This document shows, in pieces, positions 22,330 to 34,949 of a stretch of DNA of 64,000 nucleotides. The position numbers and the translations under genes are program-made. Location: contig OZ018413.1 of NCBI GenBank assembly GCA_963969595.1, positions 4,740,711 through 4,804,710 of the forward strand. Reading direction: 5' to 3'. Numbering within the stretch: position 1 is the first letter of the stretch; each line of letters starts with the position of its first letter. The DNA comes from Neckera pumila. Taxonomy: Eukaryota > Streptophyta > Bryopsida > Hypnales > Neckeraceae. Under the pieces are notes generated by a model. The model had not been told where the DNA came from. It ran no database searches and saw only the letters and a program-made list of their open reading frames with translations.

Positions 22330-23965
22330 TTGCGAGGGTCGGGAATAGGCGAACTGTTGCGAGTAGGGAAAGTCGCTCAAGGTCTTTCACCAGGTCTTCC
22401 ACCAGACCTTCCTGCATTGGATGAAGGTGTTGATGCGCTTAAACTCGGAGGGCCCCAACTGCTCTCCATTGATGACTTGAGAGATCGAACTGTTGAAATT
22501 TCTGTTCAATTGGAAACTATCACCCGACAAAATTTCCATGTCCAGAACATTCCGGGCCAGGAATTTTTCCGAGGGTGAATGTTCGTTAGTCTTTTCTCAC
22601 TCTGCGGGATTTAACCCAAAACAATTGTGTTCTTGAGATCGTTCCTTTTCCCACATAATTCCCCCAATCCATGAGGCTAATGTAAATATTTAATGGGGAT
22701 CTTACTTGAGAGACAGGTATAAAATTCTTTAATGCAGTTGCGAAGCTGGCAGACGAGTATGCCCATCCTCCTGTTAGTGATTCTCAACTTTTAAATCACT
22801 TCGGTCAACGTGCGTACAGTCTGCAAGCATGTGTGCTCAACTCAATAACATTTGGAGTTCTCATGGCAAATGATTAGGTCTGGACATTTTGTATGACATG
22901 GATTGATTCGGACAACCGATTGATTCCGTTGTAATGCGTGAATATGGAGCAGGATTTACATCTTACCCAGTGTCGGAATGTGAGTGTTGTTCTCAGTACT
23001 CGAGAACTTCAGGCGGCAAGTAACAAGTTTGGACATAATCATGGCGGAGAGAATTAATAACTTTATTGTCCAGTACTCAGAAGCTGGCCTGGCAGACTTT
23101 GAATTTTCCCTGCAGAAGGATCCAGAAATTTCACATACTCAACTTTCTGAAGTTGAACAGAACTTGAGGCGATTCTTTTCCAATGCAACTAGGAAGTGCA
23201 ACGACCCGACACGTCTCAAACGTTTTGCTGAAGATAATTGGAATGCACTGCCACGCAAAACGTTTTTATTATTAATTTCTCCACAGTTCTCTCTCTTTCG
23301 TCTTACCACTTGATCACACAGCGCTCCTGCCCATCAATACAAGCCCGGGGCCTGATAATTAAGCCTCAATCTAGGAAGTCGAACAAGATCAGCTTCATTG
23401 ACAGATAGATTGTACCTCGTATGGCCTGATTAGGAGAGCAACTATCTATTCCTTTGGAGTAATTTGCAACAGGTTTGAAATTGTGGCCCCCAATGGTTCG
23501 GTTCAATTTGATGCATACATTGTGCTGCAAACATACATACATACAGGTCCACGGAGGGTGAAGAATCTCAGAATGACTCAGCAACTCTGCTCCATTCTTT
23601 GATTCTGATATTCGCTGATGCTGGAGCTGGTGACCTTTCCATACAAGAAGCTGTCAGGAGAATGAAAAAAGCAAAACCTGCCTGGTCTGAAGAGAAAGGC
23701 AAAGCTGTTCAGTTCAAGTTGCGAAAACAACACGCAATCACCCCGGTTTGTTCCTTGCGAAAACGTCGGATGCTTCGCGCTTCGTAAGACCGTGTTAAGA
23801 AGCTTCAAATTCCAGTGTGGTAGCGTGGATATACATATATCCCGAAGAATACGCAGACGAGAAGATGGAGGCAATCGTTTTTGAGAAATATGCAGCGTCC
23901 GCAGCGGCGCGCTCTGCCAAAATTGCAGTCTTCCCCGGCCCCAGATCCTCTGTACAGACCAGACC
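22330..23965 (+). pseudogene. Unrecognised multi-exon gene, probably decayed
   Basis: Four or five stretches look like plant exons in codon use and borders: about 22330-22578 (82 codons, acidic, ends RQNFHVQNIPGQEFF), about 22738-22880 after an ATGCAG acceptor, about 23015-23272 (AERINNFIVQYSEAG onward), about 23582-23745 ending at a GTTTGT donor (DLSIQEAVRRMKK), and about 23816-23965 between TTCCAG and GTAAG (YPEEYADEKMEA). I do not recognise the family. Phases do not join cleanly (for example the last two), there is no clear start or stop, and stops follow some pieces. Either a decaying gene or a real gene whose exons I have placed wrongly. Confidence 0.35.
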
Positions 23966-23989
23966 GTAAGTTTCAAAAGACGTTATTGA

Positions 23990-24700
23990 ACCATTTTCCT
24001 GCATCTGGAGGACGAGGAGATTGATTGTTTAATTAGGCACCCCACCCAAAAGAATGGCGTTTAACGATAAGATTTATCCATATGAGGCCCAACTTAGACA
24101 TAATCTATAGTCTGCTGGCAGGTTGCCCGGCGACTACTCTACCAGGAGTAGCCCGGATGAACCACCTTCAACGCAGGAAAATCGACATGTGTTCTAGCCG
24201 TTTTGAATAAGGAAAATGAGAGATTGTTATGAATTCCTCTTAATCCTTTTCCTGCAGATGCAAAAAACTGAAGCGGGCTTCTTTAATTTAAAGACCATGC
24301 ATGCACATATACATGTATCATACTGAAGTGTCTTACTGATCGACCTGCAGATCGATGATGACTTCACATTTTTACGTGTTCAGTTTATCAATCTCATGAT
24401 GCAGAGCATCGCTTTAGAGATGATTATGGAAATGCGACTAATTTCTGACGTCCTGACAACGTTGTACAGTTACTGCACCCAATCGATCAGAGTCTCGACG
24501 TTATGCTTCTCAGACTTAAATTGGTTGTTGAAGACTTGCCGAAGGTCAAGTGCACTGTCTAGGTCTCCGGCCCACAACTGTGTTCACGACGTACAATTTT
24601 TTCTTATTCTCTTCTCAATTTTTCAACATGTTGATTTTATAATCTATGAGAGACAAATTTTCAATATTATATAATCAAGATATCTAGTGCGAAGATTTAA
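23990..24700. other. Non-coding stretch
   Basis: No gene seen. Short frames only, and composition becomes AT-rich towards the right. Confidence 0.45.
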
Positions 24701-24960
24701 ATTAAGCAGATTCAAAGTTCAGTGACGCACTGTCTAAAATAATCCATTTTGTTCACTTTGGATGCAAATATCTTGCAATCTACGGGGTCGAAGTATTTGA
24801 AATTTCTTCCACACATTCTTGTACTATTTAAGTGCAAGATACTAGCATTAGATGTGCAAAAAAAATTTAATTCTTTTGCTTTTTGCAATAAAAATGACAA
24901 TTTTAAGTAGCTCTTGATGAAAAAATGGCCTTGTCATGAAGGACACTTAAAATTGGATAC
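24700..24960. repeat. Dispersed repeat, relative of 17930-18180
   Basis: Shares with 17930-18180 the order GATTCAAAG/GGTTCAAAG, GCAAATATCTTGCAATCTAC, GAAATTTCTTCC, CACATTCTT and a TGATGAAAAAATGGCC-like end. Non-coding, diverged, same orientation. Confidence 0.6.
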
Positions 24961-27223
24961 ACTAGTTCATAATTTTTTAAAAGTTGCTTAAATAGTTAAA
25001 TCAACCTATTTCAATATCCAGTGCTAATAGATTTTTTTGAAATATACAACCATTGTTAGCAAAGAGCTTATAAAAAACAAATAACATCTTTTATTAGTTT
25101 TATTTAAGAATTGATATATTAGATTATTACTAACAATCAAACTTATCATTCCACCTCAAATGATTATTTCTTAGAACCTCTTTATAATAGAAGTGAGAGA
25201 AGCCTGGAGAGGGAATTTTTAGCCTGGAATTGCAAGAGCTTCAATAATTGAAAAGACTAAAGCTATACTCTTGTAATTTTTAGTCTAAGATCCTTCAAAT
25301 GAAGTGAATGATGAAGACAACACTTTTGTCCTTTGTTCCAACAAAAGTATACAAATTTTGAATCCATAATTTGGGTCAAGCTCACCAAGAATGATGAGTA
25401 TGGCAATGAAAATTCTAAGGGTCTTATATTGAACACTTATAGCAAATCATTGAAAATGAATCCACATTATTAAATGTCCTATTTAAAAAAATATATTAAA
25501 TAATATAGATAGCCTACTTTGACTTTTCCAAATGACACTAAAGTATGTGCACCTAAAATTGACACTCTTCTAAATACAGCACCTATTTACAGTTGTTCAA
25601 AATTTTAAGCTTGAAATCTTGGACAACTAAGGATAGGTGTTGCAATTAGAAAAGTGTCATTTTTAGATGCATATACCTTACCTCCAAAATCTATCCTTTC
25701 AAAAATAGGCCATTGAATAGAAGCAATGTATTGATAGCCAACAACCATTTCGGACATCCTATTGTATCATTCAAAGTATTTTGCACAATATAAAATAAAA
25801 TATTCATTATTTGTCTTGCATAGTTGTCATTCAGTTCTTATGCAATTTCAATCAAGTATATTAGATTTAGTTTCAAAAAATCAAAAATTCCATTTTTGGT
25901 GAATTATTTTATTTGACATTGATGGTTTTATAGAAAATTGATTTAAAAACATTCGTGATGAACCTAAAATTTTGATTGTATAATATATGTAAGAAGCATC
26001 TATATGTACATCTTTCATATTAAAAATCCTTCATTAAGTAACAAGAAAATCATCCATGAAGAATTCAATGTGAGGTATTATATGACCAAACTTTATAAAA
26101 TAGATATCTCTATATTTAATTGGCAAAATAGTTGTACCATCACGCTCAAAAGTGTCCATGACATGGCATCTAAAGTATCACTTGACGTGGCAGCGGGAAA
26201 ATGTGATGTGGCATCCGACAAGGATGACAATGCATACCTAGCCGGTCAATATAATTTTTTGTCATTTGAGAATTCTAATATAGTTTTTTCAAATGTCAAC
26301 TTAGATGTCCAAATGTTTGTTGGGACTTTTTCTAACATCAATTTAGACATTCAAACACTTTGTGACATCAACTTAGACATATAGGTTTCATTAGAACACC
26401 AGTTGAAACATCCAATACGATTTAGATGAATACAATGATGTCACCTTTGACATTTATGTAATAGAATGTACTATTTGGCATGACATTAATAACAATAACT
26501 AAATATATCCTACATGATGCACAATTGCCTAATATAATGTCCAATACACAATACACCACACAAAATACTTTATATACAATACACCATATTTGGCATCTAT
26601 GTCACATGACTTCAAAAGCCACATATTGTGAGTTTATGGAGATCAAAAGACAAGCTCTTTATACACGTGGAGTGGTGGGAGGTAAGACAAACCATGTGGG
26701 ATATGTACTAAGCACAAATTGTGTTACAAATAAAACACAAGACTTCATTTAGGCATAATAGTCTAACGTTTAAAAAAAATTGAGCTAAGAAAACTTTAAA
26801 AGGTAACTTTTATCTCCAACAATGATCTTGGACTTTGAAACCACGAATCAGAAGTTGTGGACAAATTTCAAAAGAACACTGGAAGGGATATTTTCTACCA
26901 CTCTCTTTGAATTTTATCCATCCTTGTTGTGATTGGCATACTGTATGTGTATGTCAATTTTGTAAACAACTAGGCAAAATTTGGATTGTATCTGAAATTT
27001 AAAAAATTTCTACAACTATTTCTGAAAATCTAAAAATTTTCAAGAGGAAATTTGAGAAAATATCAAGGGAAAATTTGAGAAAATTCAATTATTTCTTGAT
27101 AATAATCCTAAACTAGCAAAATTGAAACAGGCTGCTGAATTACCAAATTGCCGAATTGCTAAAACTAAATTGTTTTGGCAGGACAGTGCCGCAATTGCCC
27201 TACACGTACAGTATATGATAATG
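24961..27223. other. AT-rich intergenic DNA with small repeats
   Basis: No gene. It contains a hairpin element (25540-25681, listed separately). A short imperfect tandem repeat at about 26280-26390 is built on CAACTTAGAC. A partial relative of the 15730 foldback lies at about 26650-26940 (shared GGGTGGTAG-like, CATGTGGGATA and GCATAATA/GCATAGTA parts). Confidence 0.5.
25540..25681. mobile_element. Small hairpin MITE, about 142 bp
   Basis: Left arm 25540-25605 pairs with right arm 25617-25681, with a handful of mismatches. The arms include ATGCACCTAAAA-type and ACACCTAT motifs. No flanking duplication was obvious. Non-coding. Confidence 0.65.
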
Positions 27224-27522
27224 CATTAGAAGAGATTGGAGGGCATTGGAGGGTCGTTTCAAGCCCGTTCTCCAATCTGGCCAGATTTGAAAACAGCCGA
27301 TACAGGCTGTCAGAATTTAAAATAAAAATAAAAATAATAATAAAAAAATTCTCTTCCAAATATCATTTCTAGTAAATTTTTTTTTTTTTTTTTTTTTTAA
27401 AATGATGTGGCACTCTCTCAACCATATCAGCGCAGCAGCTTTCCTACATTCCATAGAGTGGAAACGCTGCGGGAATATATGATAACTTGCGGGTTCTTGG
27501 AGGCCTCAAATCTCTTCTAATG
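27224..27522 (+). mobile_element. MITE, about 299 bp family, copy 1
   Basis: Begins CATTAGAAGAGATT and ends with the near-complement AAATCTCTTCTAATG. The interior has a TCCAATCTGGCCAGATTTGA-like part, long A-rich and T-rich runs, AATGATGTGGCA and two short CG-rich blocks. Relatives are at 53435-53724 (+) and 34645-34926 (-). It abuts the left end of the large inverted-repeat structure that starts at 27521. Non-autonomous DNA transposon; superfamily not settled. Confidence 0.75.
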
Positions 27523-28399
27523 GGTCATTGCAAGAAATACCGGTCCTGTTGAATTGTCATAAGGAGCTTGTGGAAGCTTCTTTTTGCAATAACTTTTGAA
27601 GCATAACTTGCATGAAGTTGAATTTTTTATTGGAGATGTCTATCTTGAGGTTAATCATATCTCATATTTTTTAGAAATTTTTAAAAATCATTTTATATTT
27701 AAATTTAAATTTAACTAATTTGTCACGTTTTGCAATTTAGGGGTTTTGAGTAATAAGGAGTACTCATATTTAATGATTTAGAGCTGAAATTTCTATGGTC
27801 TATTTGCATAGTAGGAATTTATGTTTCTACCAAGGGGCATTAAAAAATAATTTATTTTGTATTGTCTACGTCCATGCAAAGAGGGCTCTCTTGCACGTGC
27901 AGTTCTGAACATTTTAGATGACTTCAAGATCAATTCTTTGGTCAAATCTCTTCACCATGAAGTCTTCCCAAATGGTCTATTTTTACTTTCTTTGAAGTTC
28001 TTTTTTCCTATTTTTTACAAATTAAAACTTCAAAGTATGTATTTTCTTCAAAATTTTAGCTCACTCTTTTTTGTGAATAACTTTTGATTTAGATTTTTTT
28101 TAGATCTGAAATCTTGGGGATATCCTACTTTTAGTCTTGTACTAATTGTCCTTATTTTATGTTGTTTTTAAAAATTCATATGCAAAATCTCATGAGTACT
28201 CAAAAACAGGCCAAAATGGACCAAAAGTGGACGGCGTTTCTTGCAACAACCCTAATGTGTTATAGAGAAAATGGATATTTTCAAGTGGATAAAATGTTGG
28301 TTGAATTGTTCATTTATATTGTCTTAGAAAACATCAAAGTTGCATGGTGACATTGAGAAGGACTTGTGTTTCTTTGTTATATCGCCATATAAGATCTCC

Positions 28400-29560
28400 T
28401 AACGGACATGTTGATATTGTTCAAGACATTCACGAAGAGATATCTATACTAGTGAAGTTATGTGCAGCATGATGTCAACCTAAAGTACACTAAAGCAGGG
28501 CGTTTTTGAATATCTTGATCCATTTGTGCATGCACCTTGTTGAACAAATATTTTTATGCAGGCCAATGTATTACAAGTGGATGTATTCTATGGAGCACTA
28601 CATGAAGACATTAGAAGATTATGTCCGCACATATGTTCATCCAAAAGGAATCATAGCAAAGGGCTAATAATGGCTTTGTATAGAGTACATGAAAGAGTTT
28701 GAAGGAACAACGCAACGTATTTGGGATACAAATGAAGACTCTATTATAAATGATGAGGTAATATGTTGGAGGGCACCACACTAGCGCTGAACATTGGACA
28801 AAGTGCATTTGTATGCGCATGCATTTGTCATGGTTAATGCACCATGCTCGGAATCTTGGCACAAATGAGACACATAAACTCTTTAGTAAGTATTCTTACA
28901 AATATAGGTGGATGTTGCTATAGACATTGAGTTGGATGAAACTATGTGAGTAGACGTTGTAGCTTGTTTTCAATTGCAAATATTGATGTAGAGTGAATAG
29001 CATTAGCATGAACATCAGACACCCGTATACATGATGTTGAATTGAGCATGCAATGCATTTGCACAACATTCTAAACATCCAAACGCTTTGTCAGCATGTA
29101 GGGAGTACTTACATCCAAGCAAAACATATAGAGATGGGAGGAGTGCAAAGCTTTTTGTGTGCAATCCCAACGTTTGCATCCAGGAGAGCCCCTCACTACC
29201 TTCGTAAATTGAGCGGCTCCTCTTTTGTGGACTAGTTGAAGTCCGCAAATCAAAGAAGCAAAACGCTCCGGACATCCAGTGGAGGATGATGTAAGGCATT
29301 ATACGCACCCTCAAGAGTGGAATGCAACATTACACTGTCAAATGTATTGTTTTGGTATGCATCTTTGTGTCCGTAGCTTAGAAGGTAGTCTTGTCACCCG
29401 TGATTTATATGTGGTAGCGTCTTTCTCTCACCAACTTTGTTTGGGGCTTGCAGATGGGAGGCTTGTAGAAGCCACCCAAGACTATGTAGGGCATATTGAG
29501 GAAATTTCAATTCTAAATTAACGAAACCACTATGCTACAATTCAACTCTGCGATTGTGTG
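28400..29560 (+). pseudogene. Decayed CACTA (En/Spm) transposase, DUF4218 and DUF4216 parts
   Basis: With stops ignored, one frame at about 28420-28770 reads like the DUF4218 region of plant CACTA transposons: IHLCMHLVEQ, YYKWMYSMEHYMKTLEDYV, HPKGIIAKG and EYMKEFEGTTQRIW. About 29410-29560 (DLYVVASFS to GHIEEISILN, then HYATIQLCD) resembles the following DUF4216 region. The order is as in TNP2-type transposases. At least four in-frame stops break the DUF4218 part, so it is dead. The catalytic N-terminal domain is not recognisable. Family call by motif pattern; extent approximate. Confidence 0.7.
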
Positions 29561-29837
29561 TCCCCCTCATCCACATGTATCGCTTTGATCATATACATCA
29601 TTTCTAAACTTTGGCAAACTCAAAAGGGAACTCATGGAAAGGCCCCCCTACTATACATTGTATTTGCTATAATTTTGCTTTATGCTTTTGCACTAGATGA
29701 TCGATAATTTGAGCAGTATCGTTGATGCACCAAGTAGGGCTTAGAAAGAGGAGGTAGATTTGAGTTCTTGATGTTCGTCCTTGGCATGTTGGTAGGAGAA
29801 ACAAGAGCAATAAATGGCTATTGTAAGAGAGAAAAGG

Positions 29838-30115
29838 CACTACACTAAAAATGATATTTAGTGTAGTATGACATTTAGTGTTTTACCCCCCTACCAGCCA
29901 TTTTACTTGTCTTCAATTTTACTTGTCTTCAATCTTTTCCTTTGCAAGTTCATTTTTTTAACGTATTCTAACACTAAATGTAAACCTTTTCAGATTTCAG
30001 ATTTACCATAGAGCATACTTAGTGTTAGAAATTAAATTTAGTGTTACTCACTTATGATATTTAGTGTCAAGGTTCGTAATTAGTGTTGCCAACACTAAAT
30101 ATCATTTTTAGTGTA
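29838..30115. mobile_element. CACTA-type terminus or small CACTA MITE
   Basis: Starts CACTACACTAAAAATGATAT, and its complement closes the other end (ATATCATTTTTAGTGTA at 30099-30115), giving inverted ends of about 24 bp. Between them TTAGTGTT/AACACTAA motifs recur about ten times in both orientations, like the subterminal repeats of CACTA elements. It could be the 3' end of the dead CACTA element just upstream, or a separate MITE of that family. Confidence 0.65.
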
Positions 30116-31616
30116 CTTCATACAAGTTTCTGTAGTTTGTGAAGGTGCCTTATAGAACTTGTGTGAGCATAAGACATTGCAAATTTAGATGGCCACCTTT
30201 GCATTTACTAAAATTAATGAGACATCGTTGCGTTAGCAAGTGTTCCAGTCTTTGAAGACAGCTTTGAATAGTAGGAGGCATGGCAACTGTCAGATTCAAT
30301 TGCTGTAGACGTGGACACTGCTTGTAACAGTGCTGTGACTGTGCCCACACAATAAAATACAATTGCATAAGTGACTAGTCTATGTTGCCCTCATGAGAAT
30401 TTGCAAGGAGGGCACTATGGAATCTAATAATGTGTATATGAATTTGTGAGCCGTCTTTTCACTATGTAGACTACTTAAAAATATGAAAGCAGTCAATGAT
30501 GCCATTTTCTGCCTTGTATCATGCAGCACACCTCCACAATCATTTCTAAAAATAAATGATGAAAATGACCTTCCAAGGCTTAGTAGACAATTTTTTTGTT
30601 AACAATTGGACAAAAAACGTGCACCACATTGCTTAAGGATTAAGAGGTTAAGGATAGGGCAACATTTTAGCTCCGCTTGCAAAGTTGATGGCCTCAAATT
30701 CTGCAAGCCAAATCACCACCCCATGGCAAGAAAGGCATGCTCTAAATCAATACCTTGAGACAAGCTATTTGTCTGTTTGTCTGTTTGTCTGTCTTTTTGT
30801 TTTGTTTTGTTGTTACATTGACATCTCTTGGACCATGCGTCCCCCAATTGCGTTCTTGGTACCATTGTAAAGCCCTGGACAAGGAGAGGTGCACGGACTT
30901 TGTTTCATGGCGTTTGGACCTACTATGTGAAAGTTGTTGAATTTTGAAGTTTTTAATATGAATAAAAGAATAAAAAATTACTTTTTTTTTTGTCTTGGCT
31001 GTAGCAACGACACATGGCACACTACTCATTAGATGACATTTGAGGCCTTTAGAGACTGCAACTTATTGTGCATTCCTAGACTGCAAGAATGCAAAACCCG
31101 ATGCAAAATAGTTGCTAGCTGATGTGGCTGAGACAGTGCCATGTCATTTTTGATCTTTTTCTGTGTTTAAAATGATATTTGAGAGAGAGGAGGAAAAAAA
31201 ATTGAATTTTTTTTTTAACAGCCCGTACCATTTGTTTATAGAATCGGGTTAAATTTGTGAACAGGCCTGAAATGGGATTGACTTTGACCTTAGCCGTTGG
31301 GCTGGGGGTTTGCATGGAGGAATTTGGAGCCTGCAACCCAAAGTGGAGCTCCGGTTCCTCCCTTTTTCTTCCACCCTTGAAAGTAGCAATTTCAAGCCCG
31401 ATCTCCTTCCCATCAACCTGATCTTCCAAATAAACTCTTAACTATCCGCCACTTGTCTCCTCGTCACACTAAAATGCAAGCTATAGTCCTTACTTTTGTG
31501 TTAGTTTGTATATTTGTCTCTCAAACTTCATCTTAAATAATTTCTTTTGGTTTTATTATCTCTCTTTTTCTTTGGAGTTTTGGGTTGGGAGTTTTTGGCT
31601 TGAGTTTGCAAAAACA
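30116..31616. other. Interior of the large inverted-repeat structure, no gene
   Basis: No recognisable coding sequence. About 30860-30975 is another copy of the dispersed repeat seen at 15225-15345. About 31130-31290 has diverged similarity to the reverse strand of the 299 bp MITE family (GTGCCATGTCATTTTT, AACAGCCCGTA and AGAATCGGG parts). Confidence 0.45.
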
Positions 31617-32354
31617 GACTCTAGGGTCATTGCAAGAATGACCTTCCATTTTTGTTCCACTTTGGCTATTTTCAGCCATTTTTTTGGGAGTACTATAAAA
31701 ATAGAAAAACATTTTTAAGAAAATATGAAAAATATGAGAAATGTATAAACCTATAAGAAAAAGATACCCTATGAAGGAAAAGCAAAAAAAATTCTTCAAA
31801 TAGGGGAACTAGAAAAGTGCAGAATAGCAAGAAAATATATATTTTAACATTTTAATTTGTAAAAAATAAGAAAAATAATTTAAAAAATAAATAAAAAAGG
31901 CCAATTGAGAAGACTTCATGGTAAAGAGATTTCACCAAAAAAATGATCCTAAAACCATCTTCAATGTTCAGAATTGCATGCACAAAAGAGCCCTCTTTGC
32001 ATAGACGTAGAGGATATAAAATAAAATATTTTTTAATGCCCCTTGGTAGAAACATGAGTTCCTACTATGGAAATCGACCATAGAAATTTCAGCTCCAAAT
32101 CATTAAACTTGGAGACTCCTTACATAGTAAAAATCCTAAAACTCAAAACGTGACAAATTAGTTTCAATGATTTTTAAATATAAAATGATTCTTGAAAATT
32201 TCCAAAAAGTATGAGATATGATTAAATTCATAAGAAGACTCTCCACTAAAAATTTCAAGTTCATACAAGCCATGCTTCTAAAGTTAATGCAAAATGAAGC
32301 TTTGGCACTGCGTTTGTGACAATGTTTTAGTACTGGTTTTTCATACAATCACCC

Positions 32355-32769
32355 CCCAATCCTTTGTTTTCTCAAGAGCCTTTTGTGCTTGGTGGGTTTT
32401 CAATTTTCATTGGTTGTTTTGATAGAACCGATGTTCTGTTGTGATTATTGTTTTGTTATTATTGTATTTGGATAATGTTATTGTTTTTGAATTATATGTT
32501 CTATTGTATGTTGATAGTATTATTATATTTTGATAATATTTTGAAATATTTATTATTGTTTGATAATGTGATTACATTTTGATTAGTAGTGTGTTGTCTA
32601 TTATTTTGATTTGCGGTGTTAGTTACTTTGTGATTATTTATTTTGTGACTAGTTGCTCTGTGACTTTGGACTCTGTTCTGATTAGTTATTTTCTGATGTA
32701 TCATTTTAGTATTAAATTCAAAAGTAATATAATGTTTAATTTACATGATGAGTCTTCCTTTTAGGCCCA
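32355..32769. other. Spacer before the Harbinger element
   Basis: T-rich; repeats of TTATTGTTTTGAT-like words at 32450-32700. No gene seen. It may include the left end of the PIF/Harbinger element, but I could not find its terminal inverted repeat. Confidence 0.4.
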
Positions 32770-34017
32770 ATGTCTTGGATGAAGTCCCTTTCATCACAGC
32801 CACAATCTTCGTCTTAAGGTCAGCCTTCATCACAATTTCCTGATCTTGATGAGAGTGATCTATTTTCCAATGAAGAAGGAGACTGTGAAATGGGGGAGCT
32901 TCAAGGAGACGACGTGCATGGAAAGAAATATAAGAAGGGGGCATGGAGTACTTCAGACCTTACGGTTATTTTTACTTTAAAAAAAGACGATTGGTTCATA
33001 TACGGTCCAAGTGCTAGCATAAAGGCTCTTCACAAACTTGGACATGAACGTTAGGCTCTTGTTTTAAAGAATTGTTTCCAACAAGGAATCAGTCGCTCTC
33101 CACAATAGTGTCAAGATAAATTTAAAGGTATCCGTAGTGATTTCCAAAAAAATTGGGATTATGAGAAAAATACACTCAGTGGAAAAAAAAGTTGTTGGGC
33201 AATGGATGCTGTTGAGAAGAAGGCAATCACGGGATTGAAGGCTAATATGGTATAAGAAAGCTATGATTACATTGCTAGTTGGTTGCTAGACTCTTCTCGA
33301 TCAACCAGTTCCACTGATATTATTGATTCTCTCAACATGGCACAAAAAACAGGTAAATGATTTCTTAACCTTTTTTTTCCTTCATTTTTATTCATGTCCA
33401 TAGAGAATTTGCATAGCAAATACATAGCAACCTGCAACTGTTATATTTTCCAAATTACATTAATTCAAATCCTAAAATTAAAGGCGTTTAAGAATTGCAA
33501 TTTTGGTTTTAATTTATAATTATAGCATCCTAGAACCCTATTAACGCTTTGCCCCATACGTACTTCCACATATATTGTATTAAGCTACTTTATGCACATA
33601 ATGCTTTGCGTACTTTCTTTTATTTTTTGTTAAAATTCTTATTTGACTTTGATGTTCAATATGTATGCAGAGGGTGACAGACCCAAGTCCCCTGACTCAT
33701 CATTGTATACAAACAAACTTTGCCCAAAGTATCAAATGGTATTGCATCCATTATGGAAACTAATAGAAAAGACAATCGCAGCTATGATTGAAGGAGAAGA
33801 TCGAGCAGATGCAAGACATAATCAATTTTTGGATATCGAAACAAAAAAACACAATGACAACATGGCATTACAAAATGCTTCATTGCAAGCTCAAACAAAA
33901 ACTCAAGAGAAGCTTTTGGCTATTAAAGAAAATAAAGTTCAAGCAAGCAAAGAGACATCTAAAGGTTTCTTTGGAGCTTTGATGGCAATTAGCAATGCCA
34001 TTGGTTCCAAAATGTAG
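32770..34017 (+). pseudogene. PIF/Harbinger accessory (Myb/SANT-like) gene, broken
   Basis: Such elements need a second protein with a trihelix/Myb-like DNA-binding domain that helps the transposase. Exon 1, 32770-33352, has a Myb/SANT-like block: KKGAWSTSDL, then CFQQGISRSP, QCQDKFKGIRSDF and KSCWAMDA. It ends at a GTAAAT donor. The second exon, 33671-34017, joins in frame (EGDRPKSPDS) and ends in a helical K/Q/E-rich tail of over 60 residues, as in the family. Exon 1 has four in-frame stops (SSS*GQ, HER*AL, SPQ*CQ, MV*ES). Each is one C-to-T or G-to-A change from Gln or Trp, except possibly one. Dead copy. Confidence 0.7.
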
Positions 34018-34644
34018 GGTCCATAATTCATTACTTCATGTTTGTAGTGATATTCAATTTCATGTAATTGCTTTGGTATGTTATCCACAAAGTTTATTGT
34101 CACTTATTTTGTGTGATTTGTAGTTTTCCTTGTTTATTGAAGGTAGTGAGTTTAGCAATAAATAATTGTTGATTTACATTCTACCATGCAAACTCTTGTC
34201 CTAGAATCTAGAATAATTGATAACGTTCTAATACTTTAGTAGAATCTTGTTGAAATTCAATCATCTTCCATTTTAGTAGTCATTAATTATGTCCCTATTT
34301 ATTATTTTCATTTGTGTTTAGGATTCAAAAACTTAGTAAATGGTTCAAAATAATGAAAGTATTCATCCTAGTCAAACTCCAAAGATACTATCTTGTGGTT
34401 GTTCATTTATAACGGAATTTTAATTCCCAAAATTTTTAAATTTAAACAATTAATTAAACAATCTCGTCACAAGTATGGTTTATTCAAATTTTTATTCATG
34501 TCTATGACATTTGATACACCCAATTAAGATCTTTAAAGATATTGTACAACAAGAATGAAGATAAAATTTAGGTTCAAAATTAGAACCCTACAATTGAATT
34601 GAATCATAACTATATTATTCAACTTTCAATTACACATAGAAGTA
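34018..34644. other. AT-rich spacer within the Harbinger element
   Basis: No gene. Lies between the two convergent broken genes of the element, left of the inserted MITE. Confidence 0.45.
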
Positions 34645-34926
34645 GCATTGGAAGAGATTTGAGGCCTCCAAGAGCTCGTGAGTTATCTTGCGTTCCCACA
34701 CCGTTTCCACGCTATAGAATGCAAAAAAGCTATTAGGCTGACGTGATCGAGAGAGTGCAACATCATTTTTGAAAAAAAAATAAAAAATTTGCTTAGAATG
34801 ATATTTTGGACAATTTTTTTTTTTTTTTTTTTTTTTTGACAGCTCGTATTGGCTATTCATAGAATCGGGATAGGATTGGGAACGGGCTTGAAACAGCCCT
34901 CTAATGCCCTCAAATCTCTTTTAATG
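34645..34926 (-). mobile_element. MITE, about 299 bp family, copy 2 (reverse)
   Basis: Begins CATTGGAAGAGATTTGAGGC and ends CCTCAAATCTCTTTTAATG. The interior is the reverse-strand version of 27224-27522, including the long T run and AGAATCGGGATA part. It sits between the two Harbinger genes, so it is either a nested later insertion or an internal part that gave rise to the MITE. Confidence 0.7.
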
Positions 34927-34949
34927 TTGTTGAGCCCTAAACATTTTTA

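Larger units (their letters stand above)
27521..32354. mobile_element. 4.8 kb structure with about 730 bp terminal inverted repeats
   Basis: The segment 27521-28250 is the reverse complement, with many mismatches and small indels, of 31617-32354. Shared landmarks are GGGTCATTG at the outer ends, GAAGCTTC, ACGTTTTG, GGGGCATTAAAAAAT, GAGGGCTCT, CATGAAGTCTTC and a TAGTACT/GAGTACTC area at the inner ends. The 3.4 kb interior holds decayed CACTA transposase sequence and a CACTA-like terminus. It may be one large element, or an old long-inverted-repeat element into which others inserted. Confidence 0.6.

Noticed and set aside
23578..23976. 132-codon minus-strand frame.
   Set aside because: Antisense to two exon-like plus-strand stretches; no family resemblance.
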